Assembly (NCBI GenBank): GCA_013153955.1
Contig: JAADDM010000285.1
Coordinates: forward strand, 1-44,559
Length of the DNA stretch: 44,559 nucleotides
Origin: Gammaproteobacteria bacterium
GTDB lineage: Bacteria > Pseudomonadota > Gammaproteobacteria > Thiomicrospirales > Thiomicrospiraceae
Direction of reading: 5' to 3'
Of this stretch, positions 8,253 to 16,045 are shown piece after piece. The notes under the pieces are model-generated. The model saw only the letters and a list, made by a program, of their open reading frames with translations, ran no database searches and had not been told where the DNA came from. Each line of letters begins with the position of its first letter. Position 1 is the stretch's first letter. The position numbers and the translations under genes were made by a program.

Positions 8253-9819
8253 CGGATACTCCAGTGCTATGGGCAAGTACGGCTTTTAAAATACCTGCCG
8301 TCGAGCTGTCTAAATGGTCGGTTGAGCCTGACTTTATGTCCTGCATAATTTCGCTCGCTAATTTTTTACCTAGCTCAACCCCCCATTGATCAAAGGGGTT
8401 GATATTCCAAATAACCGACTGTACAAAGACCTTGTGTTCATATAAGGCGATGAGCATACCGAGATGATGGGCATCTAGGGTTTCTAGCAACAGGGTGCTG
8501 GAAACTTGATCACCGGGATAGTGCTTGTTCAGGTCATCAGAAGCCTGTCCTATCATCAGCGCCCGGCTTTGTGCAAGGCAGTTTGCCACATTTAACTGGT
8601 GGTGAAAGGTGGCTCTTTTAGACGTTGAAACCCCTTGGGAAAATAGAATGAAGTCAGACATAACCCGCTCTGTGCCTTGGTGCAGGAGTTGGTAAAAAGC
8701 GTGCTGTGCATTTGGCCCCACTTCGCCCCATAAAATAGGGTTGGTCCTATAGGTTACCTTTGTGCCATCACGACGGGTGCTTTTGCCGTTGCTCTCCATC
8801 TCGAGCTGTTCTAAATAACTGGCAAAGTATTTTAAGCGAGAGTCATAAGGCAGAATCGCCTGTGCTGCCAGCTCTAAAAAATTGGTATTCCATATGCCAA
8901 TCAGTCCCATCAAAACAGGAATGTTTTTAGAGAAAGGCGTCTCTTTAAAATGCTGGTCCATTGCTTGTGCCCCTGCCAACATGGATTTATACCCCGCCAT
9001 GCCTTGGGCTAAGGCGATACTCAGGCCAATGGCCGACCAGAGTGAAAAACGACCGCCAACCCAGTCCCAAAATAGAAGCTGATAGTCAGGTAAAATTCCC
9101 CATTCGGCCATTTTGGCGGCGTTGGTTGAGATCCCAATAAAGTGTCTTAGGGTCGCCGATTCGCTTTTTGCATATTGTTGAATCCACGCTTTTGCCGTGT
9201 CGGCAAGCGAAAGAGTATCGATGGTGGCAAATGATTTAGAGGCAATAATGAAAAGAGTCGTTTCGGGGTTAAGCTTGTTCAGCAGTTTTTGAAGCTGCTG
9301 GGCATCCAGTGTTGACACAAAGTGAATGCCGGGTGCTTGTGGATGGCGATCTTTATCAAGCGCATGGGTCACCATTAGAGGCCCTAAATCGCTGCCACCT
9401 ACGCCAATGTTCACCACTTCTGTAATGGGTTTTCCCGAGTAGCCTCTGAGTTGTTTTTGATGAACTTGGGACACGATATTTGCCATGCGATCCCACTGCT
9501 TAGAGACATCAGGGCTGGGGTTGTTGACATCGCGTAACCGGGTATGACCTGCAGCACGAGACTCGGTATGGTTAATCGCTTCGCCCGCAAAGAGTTTTTG
9601 AATCCATTCCGATAAGTCACGCTCTTCGGCAAGTTTAATTAATCCATCTAGAGCTTGAGAGTCTATTTTTTGCTTGGAATAATCAAAAAGTAGGCCTTCT
9701 ATGGCGGTGCTAAAGGCCTCAAAGCGATTGGGTTCTGCTTTAAAAAGGTCTGCCAAGTGCTGCGTTTTTAATTGGTTAGCATGGGCTTTTAAGGGGGGGT
9801 AAGCGGCAGTGTAAATCAT
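8242..9819 (-). CDS. pgi: Glucose-6-phosphate isomerase
   Basis: Interconverts glucose-6-P and fructose-6-P, linking glycolysis/gluconeogenesis to sugar-nucleotide synthesis. Both family signatures are present: VGGRFSLWSAIGL in the middle and NPFDQWGVELGKKLA near the C-terminus. Length is 525 aa. The ATG follows the galU stop directly with no spacer, and the 3' end overlaps the ugd-like start by 11 bp, so galU, pgi and the dehydrogenase form a tight operon. No separate ribosome site is obvious, consistent with coupling to galU. Confidence 0.96.
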   Translation of the reverse strand: MIYTAAYPPLKAHANQLKTQHLADLFKAEPNRFEAFSTAIEGLLFDYSKQKIDSQALDGLIKLAEERDLSEWIQKLFAGEAINHTESRAAGHTRLRDVNNPSPDVSKQWDRMANIVSQVHQKQLRGYSGKPITEVVNIGVGGSDLGPLMVTHALDKDRHPQAPGIHFVSTLDAQQLQKLLNKLNPETTLFIIASKSFATIDTLSLADTAKAWIQQYAKSESATLRHFIGISTNAAKMAEWGILPDYQLLFWDWVGGRFSLWSAIGLSIALAQGMAGYKSMLAGAQAMDQHFKETPFSKNIPVLMGLIGIWNTNFLELAAQAILPYDSRLKYFASYLEQLEMESNGKSTRRDGTKVTYRTNPILWGEVGPNAQHAFYQLLHQGTERVMSDFILFSQGVSTSKRATFHHQLNVANCLAQSRALMIGQASDDLNKHYPGDQVSSTLLLETLDAHHLGMLIALYEHKVFVQSVIWNINPFDQWGVELGKKLASEIMQDIKSGSTDHLDSSTAGILKAVLAHSTGVSDEN

Positions 9820-10686
9820 CTATTTAATCGTTTTTAACCATTGGGTAAATTCAGTCCCTAGTTCGGGGTGTGCCATTGCAAACTGAACGGTTGCTTTCAC
9901 AAATCCGAGTTTATCTCCACAGTCATAGCTTGTGCCGGCAAGGCAATAAGCGTGTACGCCCTGTGTTTCAATTAAGCTGGCAATGGCATCCGTGAGTTGT
10001 ATCTCATTGCCTGCCCCTTTAGGGGTCTCTTTTAACAGAGCAAGAATCTGATTACTTAATATATAACGCCCCGTGATCGAGAGGTTAGAAGGTGCATCAG
10101 CCTGACTGGGCTTTTCAACCACGCCAGCCATCGGCGTGGATTCGGTTGGGTTTAAGGGCTTGCCTAAGCAGTCAGCAATGCCATATTTATCGACTTCTGA
10201 TTCAGGGACAGGCTCAACCATGATTTGGCTTTTCTGTGAGTTTTCAAAGGCTAAAACCATACGTTTTAGGTCATCAGACCCTGTGTTTAAAATAACGTCG
10301 GGCAGTAATACAGCAAAATCTTCTTCACCAATGACGGGGGCGGCGCACAAAACTGCATGACCTAATCCCAGTGCTTCTGGCTGTCTCACCGCAATGATAT
10401 TCACGTGATCAGGAATAATCGCCGCCAACTTCTCTAAGAGCGCCTCTTTCTGCTTAGCCATTAGTGAGGCTTTAAGTTCAAAGTTAAGATCAAAATGATT
10501 TTCGATTGCCTGTTTTGATGAGTGGGTGACCAATATGATGTCCGTAAATCCTGCGCTTACCGCCTCTTGCACGACATATTGAATTAAAGGTTGATCCACC
10601 AGAGTAATCATCTCTTTTGGAATCGCTTTGGTTGCGGGTAAAAAACGCGTTCCTAATCCTGCGACGGGGATAACAATCTTTTTCAT
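9820..10686 (-). CDS. galU: UTP-glucose-1-phosphate uridylyltransferase
   Basis: Makes UDP-glucose from UTP and glucose-1-P. The nucleotidyltransferase N-terminal loop GLGTRFLPATKAIPKEM is at residues 10-26, followed by VDQPLIQYVVQEA. The sugar-binding region GVVEKPSQADAPSNL and the C-terminal DCGDKLGFVKA segment are intact. Length is 288 aa, normal. It is the first gene of the minus-strand galU-pgi-ugd-like-manB operon, so its promoter should lie in the roughly 200 bp shared with the oppositely oriented tRNA-Asn promoter. Confidence 0.96.
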   Translation of the reverse strand: MKKIVIPVAGLGTRFLPATKAIPKEMITLVDQPLIQYVVQEAVSAGFTDIILVTHSSKQAIENHFDLNFELKASLMAKQKEALLEKLAAIIPDHVNIIAVRQPEALGLGHAVLCAAPVIGEEDFAVLLPDVILNTGSDDLKRMVLAFENSQKSQIMVEPVPESEVDKYGIADCLGKPLNPTESTPMAGVVEKPSQADAPSNLSITGRYILSNQILALLKETPKGAGNEIQLTDAIASLIETQGVHAYCLAGTSYDCGDKLGFVKATVQFAMAHPELGTEFTQWLKTIK

Positions 10687-10889
10687 GAAATATGCCTTAA
10701 TAGTGTTTAACAGCGAGAATGCTCAAAGTTTTGTTATTTTAATGGAATGGCATGACGATAGGGAGGTAAAATTACGAGTAAAGCGTTTTTGTTTATCGTT
10801 AAAGTCCTTTTAAATCCTTTACAAATAGGGCGCAGAGAGAATAAAGACTGAAAATCGTAATTATTTTGAATATTTTTAATCAAAGGGGT

Positions 10890-10917
10890 TGCAGGCTTAG
10901 AAATATTCCCTATAATA
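10890..10917 (+). promoter_or_regulatory. Sigma70 promoter of tRNA-Asn
   Basis: The -35 box TTGCAG (10890-10895) and the perfect -10 box TATAAT (10912-10917) are 16 bases apart. The -10 box is followed about 33 bases later by the tRNA 5' end. An AT-rich tract (about 10858-10884) upstream resembles an UP element, as expected for a stable-RNA promoter. Confidence 0.8.
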
Positions 10918-10950
10918 CGCCACATCAAACGAGATGTTTGATTCTACCAC

Positions 10951-11026
10951 TCCCGATTAGTTCAGCTGGTAGAACACCGGACTGTTAATCCGTATGTCGC
11001 TGGTTCGAATCCAGCATCGGGAGCCA
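10951..11026 (+). tRNA. tRNA-Asn(GUU)
   Basis: Complete 76-base tRNA including encoded CCA. The acceptor stem pairs TCCCGAT with ATCGGGA, the anticodon GTT is at 10984-10986, and the T-arm is CTGGTTCGAATCCAG. It closely resembles E. coli tRNA-Asn. Its 3' part is the attachment site of the adjacent island: bases 10980-11030 recur exactly at 19584-19634. The gene on this side remains intact after integration. Confidence 0.97.
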
Positions 11027-11030
11027 TATT
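10980..11030 (+). repeat. attL: 51-bp direct repeat, left copy
   Basis: Runs from the anticodon stem of tRNA-Asn through CCA plus four bases (TATT). It is identical over 51 bp to 19584-19634. Identity breaks at C11031 versus T19635 on one side and at G10979 versus T19583 on the other. The crossover point should lie within this shared segment. Confidence 0.95.
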
Positions 11031-11032
11031 CT

Positions 11033-11080
11033 AAAGCCTGTCTTTTCAATCACTTACGTGATTTGGAGGCGGGCTTTTTT
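11033..11080 (+). terminator. Terminator after tRNA-Asn, supplied by the island
   Basis: A long hairpin pairs AAAGCCTG... with ...CGGGCTTT, with an inner AATCAC/GTGATT stem, and is followed by six T residues (11075-11080). It sits inside the island end, directly after attL. It replaces the native tRNA terminator, which was displaced to 19637-19674. The integrase stop codon lies in the T-run. Confidence 0.75.
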
Positions 11081-12104
11081 ATTGCCTAAAATTAAGTGAT
11101 GTAGCCAAATTTGTAGCTAGCCCGCTCTGGGCTTGGTTTACGTACTGTTTTAGGTGTTGATGACTAAAGTGGGCATACCGCTTAACCATCTTATAGTCAG
11201 ACCACCCACCCAGCTCCTGAAGAACCTCTATTGGCGTACCTCTTTGAACATGCCATGTTGCCCACGTGTGGCGTAAGTCATGCCATCTAAAGTTCTCAAG
11301 CTCTGCTCTTTTACAAGCCTTTTTAAACGCTTGAGTATTCGCCCTACGTACGCCTTTTCCTTTATAAGTAAACACTCGGTCAGAATGTTTACCTTTTTGC
11401 TTACGCAGTATCTCTATGGCTTTATCTGAGAGTGGAACGACAAACGCCTTTTCACTTTTCAAAATGTCATCGCCTTCAATAAAAACAGCGCCTTGAGATA
11501 AATCAACCTGATCCCAACGGAGTAGGGTGACGTTTGACTCTCTTAGGCCTGTTTCTAAAGAGAAGATAACCATATCAGCCGTATGAGGGGGTAAGGCCAT
11601 AATCAGCTTTTGAGCTTCTAAGGCCGTAATCCAGCGAACACGCTTTTTAGGTTCTTTCAAGAGTTTGATGTATGGAGGTTCACATTTAACCTCCCACTCT
11701 TTGTGTGCTTTGTTTAATACCGCTCTAAGCTTCTGAAGGTGACGATTAACGGTTGCATTGCTTGCCCCATCTTTCAGTTTATTCTGAATAATGGCATCCA
11801 CGTGCATTCGTCTAATTTCGTCCAGATATAAATCCCTAAAGTATCGGTCTAGGTATCTAAATAACCTAATTTCGTTAGCTTGGTCTTTATTCTGAGTTTC
11901 ACGCATGAATCGAATAATGGCTTCTTTCCAAAGTAGGCGTGGTTTATCCCCTAAGTGATGAACTCGCCATAATTCAGATTGAAGCATTGCTTCGTATTCT
12001 AACGCTTGTTGTCTATCTTCAGTTGCAGTAGATTGCTGTATTCTTGTTCCATCTGGTGAAGTGAACTTTGTCCACCAGATAGCGTTTCTAAGGTAGATTG
12101 ACAT
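11079..12104 (-). CDS. Tyrosine recombinase / integrase
   Basis: Site-specific recombinase expected to integrate and excise the island at tRNA-Asn. The N-terminal core-binding (SAM-like) region spans about residues 60-150. In the catalytic domain Arg188 is in TGLRESN, His275 and Arg278 are in WHDLRHTWA, and Tyr310 is in WSDYKMVKRYAHFS, all in the expected order and spacing. Length is 341 aa. The ATG has GAGGA 6 bases upstream. Its 5' end overlaps the excisionase-like gene by 106 bp in another frame. Nothing suggests inactivation. Confidence 0.93.
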   Translation of the reverse strand: MSIYLRNAIWWTKFTSPDGTRIQQSTATEDRQQALEYEAMLQSELWRVHHLGDKPRLLWKEAIIRFMRETQNKDQANEIRLFRYLDRYFRDLYLDEIRRMHVDAIIQNKLKDGASNATVNRHLQKLRAVLNKAHKEWEVKCEPPYIKLLKEPKKRVRWITALEAQKLIMALPPHTADMVIFSLETGLRESNVTLLRWDQVDLSQGAVFIEGDDILKSEKAFVVPLSDKAIEILRKQKGKHSDRVFTYKGKGVRRANTQAFKKACKRAELENFRWHDLRHTWATWHVQRGTPIEVLQELGGWSDYKMVKRYAHFSHQHLKQYVNQAQSGLATNLATSLNFRQ

Positions 12105-12322
12105 AATGATTCCTCATTGTTGTCAACAACTTGCACAGCACTCTCAGGTATAGAATATTGATTTCTAATGTATTGTGCAAGGTCTTCTTGAATGAAAACC
12201 CATTTGCGTCCTATTTTAGCAGAAGGTATTTTGCAGGCCTGCGCTAATCTCCGAACGGTCTCTTTATGACAGTTTAGAAAATATGCGGCTTGTGAAAGAC
12301 TTAAAGTTGTTGTTTGTTTCAT
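11999..12322 (-). CDS. Excisionase-family DNA-binding protein (Xis-like)
   Basis: Small helix-turn-helix protein. The N-terminal segment LSLSQAAYFLNCHKETVRRL followed by GRKWVFIQEDLAQYI is the MerR-like winged helix of excisionase/AlpA-type proteins. I chose the ATG at 12322 (107 aa, GGA about 8 bases upstream) over 12406, because the extra 28 residues match no part of the fold. A 10-bp palindrome GTGAGCTCAC lies at 12340-12349, just before the ribosome site, and could be an operator. The 3' third overlaps the integrase start, so the two genes are probably co-expressed and the ratio of excision to integration set by coupling. The role is inferred from family and position. Confidence 0.75.
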   Translation of the reverse strand: MKQTTTLSLSQAAYFLNCHKETVRRLAQACKIPSAKIGRKWVFIQEDLAQYIRNQYSIPESAVQVVDNNEESLCQSTLETLSGGQSSLHQMEQEYSNLLQLKIDNKR

Positions 12323-12457
12323 AAATGTATTCCAAATGTGTGAGCTCACTTTTAACTTACCTGTCCGCTTTAAAAGTAAATATAGTTTTTTTATTTTTTT
12401 AGACAACTGGTAACAAAAAGATACGATTCGTTACATTTTATGTCGCAAAATAAAGAT

Positions 12458-14083
12458 TTATCGTCCAAATGAATTTTCAAAAGAGGCCTCTCTCTCGTCA
12501 ATTAAGCCCTCTTTAAGCATCATGACCTCTTGCCCATCTCTCAATATGATTTCTATCGGAGGGGGAGATGTTTGATTTGTTTTCCATAGCTCAATTAACA
12601 CTTCATCGCTACCTGTGAAATAACCTTGCACTAGCCCTGCCTGTTTAGCTGCGTAAAGAAGGGTTTTGGCAACCTCTTGAGTAGAGCCCATGCTGCTGTC
12701 AACAACGACACGAATGGCTTTTCCGTTTTCAGTTTGAACTTTAAACCGAGTCCCTGTTTTTGTCGTGACCCATCCTGAGTCCATGTCAAACCATTTAATG
12801 AAATCAAGTATTTCAGAATGGCTCACAATCGGAGTACCAAAGACCTTTAGGTGTTTAAAAGCTTGTTTTTTAAAGAAGGCTTCCATCGCCTCTTTATCTT
12901 TTTTATGGGCGTTTTCACGTTCCATCGCTTGTTCTTTATTTCTCTTTTCGTTTTGAGCTAACTTTTTTTGTTTAGCGATAGCTGCTTTATAAGCTTTTTC
13001 AGCATTTTTAACAGAAACAATCCTGAGCGTTTTTAACACAGGTTTACTTTGCCCCAGCATGTTTTTAGTATGACTTGACACATATTCAATGCGTTCTGTT
13101 TTTGGAGGGCTAAATTGTAGTGACAGAATATCTATCTCAGTTTGAGCATCAGCAACTCGTTTGTTATATATTATTAATCGCTTTTTAATTTTATCTATAT
13201 CGGATTGTTTTATGTTGCATGCTGATTCTAGTTGGGTCAGTTTTTCAGTATTAGATAGTATCAATCTTTGGTTTTTACTGAGTTTGTTCAGTTGTGCCTG
13301 ATGCTTCTTAGATAATTCTTTTAAGGTCTTCTGTTTTGCCTCGATCTCTAAAGGCAGGTCTTCATGTAGTTGTTTAACCGAGCGATGAATAACATTTGAT
13401 TGTTTCCATACCTCAGCAGAGTATTTACCATTTTCCATCGGGATATTTAATGCCTCAGCTGCTTGTTTTAAGCGAGCCTGTTTATCCAAGCCTCGCGTTA
13501 ATCCAGTTGAAGTGAAGGCTATGCCAATTTTATCTTGCTCTTTTCTCAAGTCGTCTCGTTTGAATCTCAATGTCTGTTTTAATGCATTATCATAGTTTGT
13601 CGTAATAAAGTGATAGTGGACGGTTGTTTCATCTTCGTGCCGAACAAGATAAGTTAATTCAATGTTTTTGCGTGAGCATAAATCCTCGACATACTGAATG
13701 GCGCAGTTATCTAATTGCTCGCGGCTCATCTTATTTGCATGAGCATCTTGGCTAAAACCAATGAACCCTGATAAGTGCGTTTTCATATGTGATTGCCAGT
13801 TTCGGACTTTTCTTCTTGCTGATATGTATTCTTTATCGGATAAATAATCTTTGTGTATTAATTCACGCTGCCTATTTTTTTCAGCATTAAAATCATTTTT
13901 AATAAAGTGTGATTGCTCAGTTAATAAATTTCGTGAATGCTTTATATCAGAACCCCGTAAAATAGTATTTGAATGAGATTTTGTGTGGTCTACATAACTT
14001 GGCCTGCGCGAATTATCTAAATCATGTGTCAGATTTCCCAGTCCCCGAGTTGCTTCAATGCGAACTAATACCGTACCGCTCAT
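12458..14083 (-). CDS. MOBV-type relaxase (Mob/Pre family)
   Basis: Relaxases of this family nick oriT and lead the strand during mobilisation. The N-terminus VLVRIEATRGLGNLTHDLDN resembles Mob/Pre proteins. Residues 149-159 read HEDETTVHYHF, equivalent to the HxDExxPHxH metal-binding motif III of MOBV, with Val replacing Pro. A long charged stretch (about 230-400) looks coiled-coil. The C-terminal ~100 residues (FIKWFDMDSGWVTTKTG onward) form a separate small domain I cannot name. The ATG at 14083 has GGAG 6 bases upstream; a TTG at 14095 is less likely. It is about 540 aa and appears intact. No partner Mob genes are adjacent. Confidence 0.82.
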   Translation of the reverse strand: MSGTVLVRIEATRGLGNLTHDLDNSRRPSYVDHTKSHSNTILRGSDIKHSRNLLTEQSHFIKNDFNAEKNRQRELIHKDYLSDKEYISARRKVRNWQSHMKTHLSGFIGFSQDAHANKMSREQLDNCAIQYVEDLCSRKNIELTYLVRHEDETTVHYHFITTNYDNALKQTLRFKRDDLRKEQDKIGIAFTSTGLTRGLDKQARLKQAAEALNIPMENGKYSAEVWKQSNVIHRSVKQLHEDLPLEIEAKQKTLKELSKKHQAQLNKLSKNQRLILSNTEKLTQLESACNIKQSDIDKIKKRLIIYNKRVADAQTEIDILSLQFSPPKTERIEYVSSHTKNMLGQSKPVLKTLRIVSVKNAEKAYKAAIAKQKKLAQNEKRNKEQAMERENAHKKDKEAMEAFFKKQAFKHLKVFGTPIVSHSEILDFIKWFDMDSGWVTTKTGTRFKVQTENGKAIRVVVDSSMGSTQEVAKTLLYAAKQAGLVQGYFTGSDEVLIELWKTNQTSPPPIEIILRDGQEVMMLKEGLIDEREASFENSFGR

Positions 14084-14095
14084 AGATTGCTCCAA

Positions 14096-14300
14096 ATATA
14101 ATAAAATCGAATGACCAGTGCGGTTAGTCTATAACCTACTAGCAGCTGTCTTCGACAACTACAAATAGGCGAAGGCGTGAACGCCTTTCGAAACCGGTCT
14201 TTGGCCTTTAACTATATTTAAAGTATTAAATTTACTGATTAAAATCTCGGTCTAATTTTTTAAAAAATGAAATTAGTACCAATTTACTTTTTTCGGCCTA
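14096..14300. other. Candidate origin of transfer (oriT)
   Basis: This non-coding stretch directly upstream of the relaxase is dense in inverted repeats. They include GGTTA/TAACC (14122-14136), AAGGCGT-GA-ACGCCTT (14172-14187), CTTTAA-N6-TTAAAG followed by TATT (14206-14227), and a broken dyad at 14249-14280 centred on TTTTTTAAAAAA. The third resembles the small hairpin preceding the nick in MOBV plasmid origins of the pMV158 kind, but I cannot see the conserved nick sequence clearly. The assignment is inference from position and dyads. Confidence 0.45.
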
Positions 14301-14334
14301 CATAGACATCTTCAGCAAGTACGCACAAGTTGCG

Positions 14335-15066
14335 ATGTCTTCATTAGCGATAGCGTCGTTCTTTTTAGCGTATTATCTTCCAGCGCTTCCGACCATATTG
14401 TGGTTGATGGCGATTATAGGTTGGTTGATATTAATTATTGAATCAGTCGTAGCCGCGCCAGTTTGGGCAGCGGCACATGCCATGCCGGAAGGTGAGGGTA
14501 TAGCGGGTCAGCATGGTCGAACGGGTTACATGATGTTATTGAACGTATTGTTAAGACCTGCTTTAATGGTATTTGGATTTATGATAGCCATGGCGTTAGT
14601 AGGTGCGACGAGTATGTTAGCGGCTTACATGTTGCAGCAAGGGATAATGTCAGCTGCGATGAATGATACGGGTCTTGGTGGCTGGGGTGGCCCTTTTGCA
14701 TTAGTGATGTCATTTGTATCGAGTATTGTTATTATTACAGTTACGATGGTGACGGTAGTGCATAAGACGTTTACGTTGATTACTTGGTTGCCAGAGAAAG
14801 TAATGACTTGGGCAGGCAGTGGCGCATCAAGCTTAGGAGAAGAGTCAGATGAAAGACGTGTTGCAGGAGTATTTGGAACAGTTGGTCAGAATGTAGCGGC
14901 AGGTGCGCAAAAGGCAAATAAGCCAGGTAAGCCAGCGTCTAAAGACTCAGATGGGGGTGGTGATGGAGCTGATGATGGCAAAATGGCTGCAAAAGATGAA
15001 AAAGCAGAGACTGCATCAGAGAAGTCTGAGTCGGGTAGCGCTGATAAAAGTAAAGAAAGCCTTTAA
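14335..15066 (+). pseudogene. C-terminal fragment of a DotA/TraY-type type IVB secretion/conjugation membrane protein
   Basis: The segment VVAAPVWAAAHAMPEGEG, followed by GQHGRTGYMMLLNVLLRPALMVFGF, matches the C-terminal membrane region of IncI TraY and Legionella DotA. Those proteins are several hundred residues longer. Four hydrophobic segments are visible, then a hydrophilic Gly/Lys/Glu/Ser-rich tail (about residues 185-243). The frame is open back to a stop at 14236, and DotA-like residues (YIDIFSKYAQVA) continue upstream of the ATG, so the 5' part was lost by rearrangement near 14285-14335. The remaining frame is free of stops. It may be a remnant, or a retained short membrane protein. 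Confidence 0.7.
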
Positions 15067-15078
15067 AGGGAGGGTTGT

Positions 15079-15681
15079 ATGATTGATTTTTGGACTATTA
15101 CCCAAGACGCGCTGAGTAAGATGAAAGAAGAGAATAATGCCAGACTTCGAAAGGAGAAGGGCACTCTAACTTGGAAAGAGTCTTATCACCGGCTTGATGC
15201 CAGCTTTGAAAAGCTGTATGACGGTCACGTTGAGACTAAAAAGCATCTTGAAGGAGTTATTGGCGGAGAGAGGAAAACATCTTTAATGCACGCTCTCGTT
15301 AAATTCAAAGAGCGTACCGCTAAGGTCGAGAACAAAGCGGTTTTAATGTATGTACTCTCTAATAAATCAGCTCGACCTGTTACGGATAAACCATACTCTA
15401 TGGCACTGCTTAAAAAGGTTGAGGAGGCAGTTCATAAAGCTATTTATAAAGGTAAGAATAAACTTACTTCTGCTGATATTGGTAAACCCTTTAATGCGCG
15501 TGATGAAGAGGTTATCATTGATGGTCGTAGCTTTACCGGTCGAGATGAAGATATTTTCTTCAACCTTACCAACGACGACTACTACACTATTGACGACTAC
15601 AAAGTCATGCTCCAAAGAGCGAACAAGGTCGTCGATAAATTTGAAGCAGAAGGTCGTGAGCGCGGGTTGATTTGTGATTGA
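15079..15681 (+). CDS. Hypothetical protein downstream of the TraY-like fragment
   Basis: A 200-aa soluble, highly charged protein with no signal peptide or membrane segment. I do not recognise the family. GGGAGGG precedes the ATG by 4 bases, a strong ribosome site. It follows the DotA/TraY fragment by 12 bp on the same strand and was probably co-transcribed. The N-terminal half is helical and Lys/Glu-rich. The C-terminal half contains NARDEEVIIDGRSFTGRDED and an acidic DDYYTIDDYKVM stretch. In IncI plasmids the slot after traY holds the exclusion gene excA; I cannot claim homology to it. The stop codon lies inside the first unit of a 22-bp tandem repeat. Confidence 0.6.
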   Translation: MIDFWTITQDALSKMKEENNARLRKEKGTLTWKESYHRLDASFEKLYDGHVETKKHLEGVIGGERKTSLMHALVKFKERTAKVENKAVLMYVLSNKSARPVTDKPYSMALLKKVEEAVHKAIYKGKNKLTSADIGKPFNARDEEVIIDGRSFTGRDEDIFFNLTNDDYYTIDDYKVMLQRANKVVDKFEAEGRERGLICD

Positions 15682-15744
15682 TTTTTATTGATTCGCGATT
15701 GATTTTTTATTGATTCGCGATTGATTTTTTATTGATTTGTGATT
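15669..15744 (+). repeat. Tandem repeat, about 3.5 units of 21-22 bp
   Basis: Units start at 15669, 15690, 15712 and 15734, the last one partial. The central two are identical (GATTCGCGATTGATTTTTTATT). The outer ones carry GATTTGTG in place of GATTCGCG. The array covers the last codons and stop of the preceding ORF. It is too regular and spacer-free to be a CRISPR; slippage or protein binding are both possible. Confidence 0.85.
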
Positions 15745-15777
15745 AACCGCATTGTTTAATGCATGACGAAAAATATC

Positions 15778-15809
15778 AAACCCTGGTACGCAAGTGCTGG
15801 GGTTTTTTT
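15778..15809 (+). terminator. Intrinsic terminator
   Basis: AAACCC (15778-15783) pairs with GGGTTT (15800-15805), with imperfect inner pairing, followed by seven T residues (15803-15809). It ends the transcript of the TraY fragment and the 200-aa ORF. Confidence 0.65.
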
Positions 15810-15903
15810 ATGTCCGCCTTACAAAGCTTATATTTCCTTGTTAGAAATAAACAATCTAATTCAATAATTCAAATCGTTTTTTCTTAGCTTTTTCACGCTT
15901 TCT

Positions 15904-15938
15904 TTGTCAACTTATTTAGATTTATTGTCAACTTATTT
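15904..15938 (+). repeat. Paired 14-bp direct repeat upstream of the Fic gene
   Basis: TTGTCAACTTATTT occurs at 15904-15917 and again at 15925-15938, 21 bases apart centre to centre, which is two helical turns. It lies about 110-140 bases before the Fic start in an AT-rich spacer (15810-16045) with no gene. It could be a regulator binding site. Confidence 0.5.
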
Positions 15939-16045
15939 GATTTCATTGATAGGTTGCAGTCTAACAGTGATAATTCCTATGAAAATAAACAGGACGATTT
16001 TATCTAAATACTGTCCTATAAAACTATTTATGCTACTCTAGTAGT

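Noticed and set aside
14335..15066. Complete independent membrane protein gene
   Set aside because: DotA/TraY-like residues continue upstream of the ATG in the same frame, so a truncated gene is the simpler reading.
15669..15744. CRISPR array
   Set aside because: The units are contiguous with no spacers and there are no cas genes in the window.
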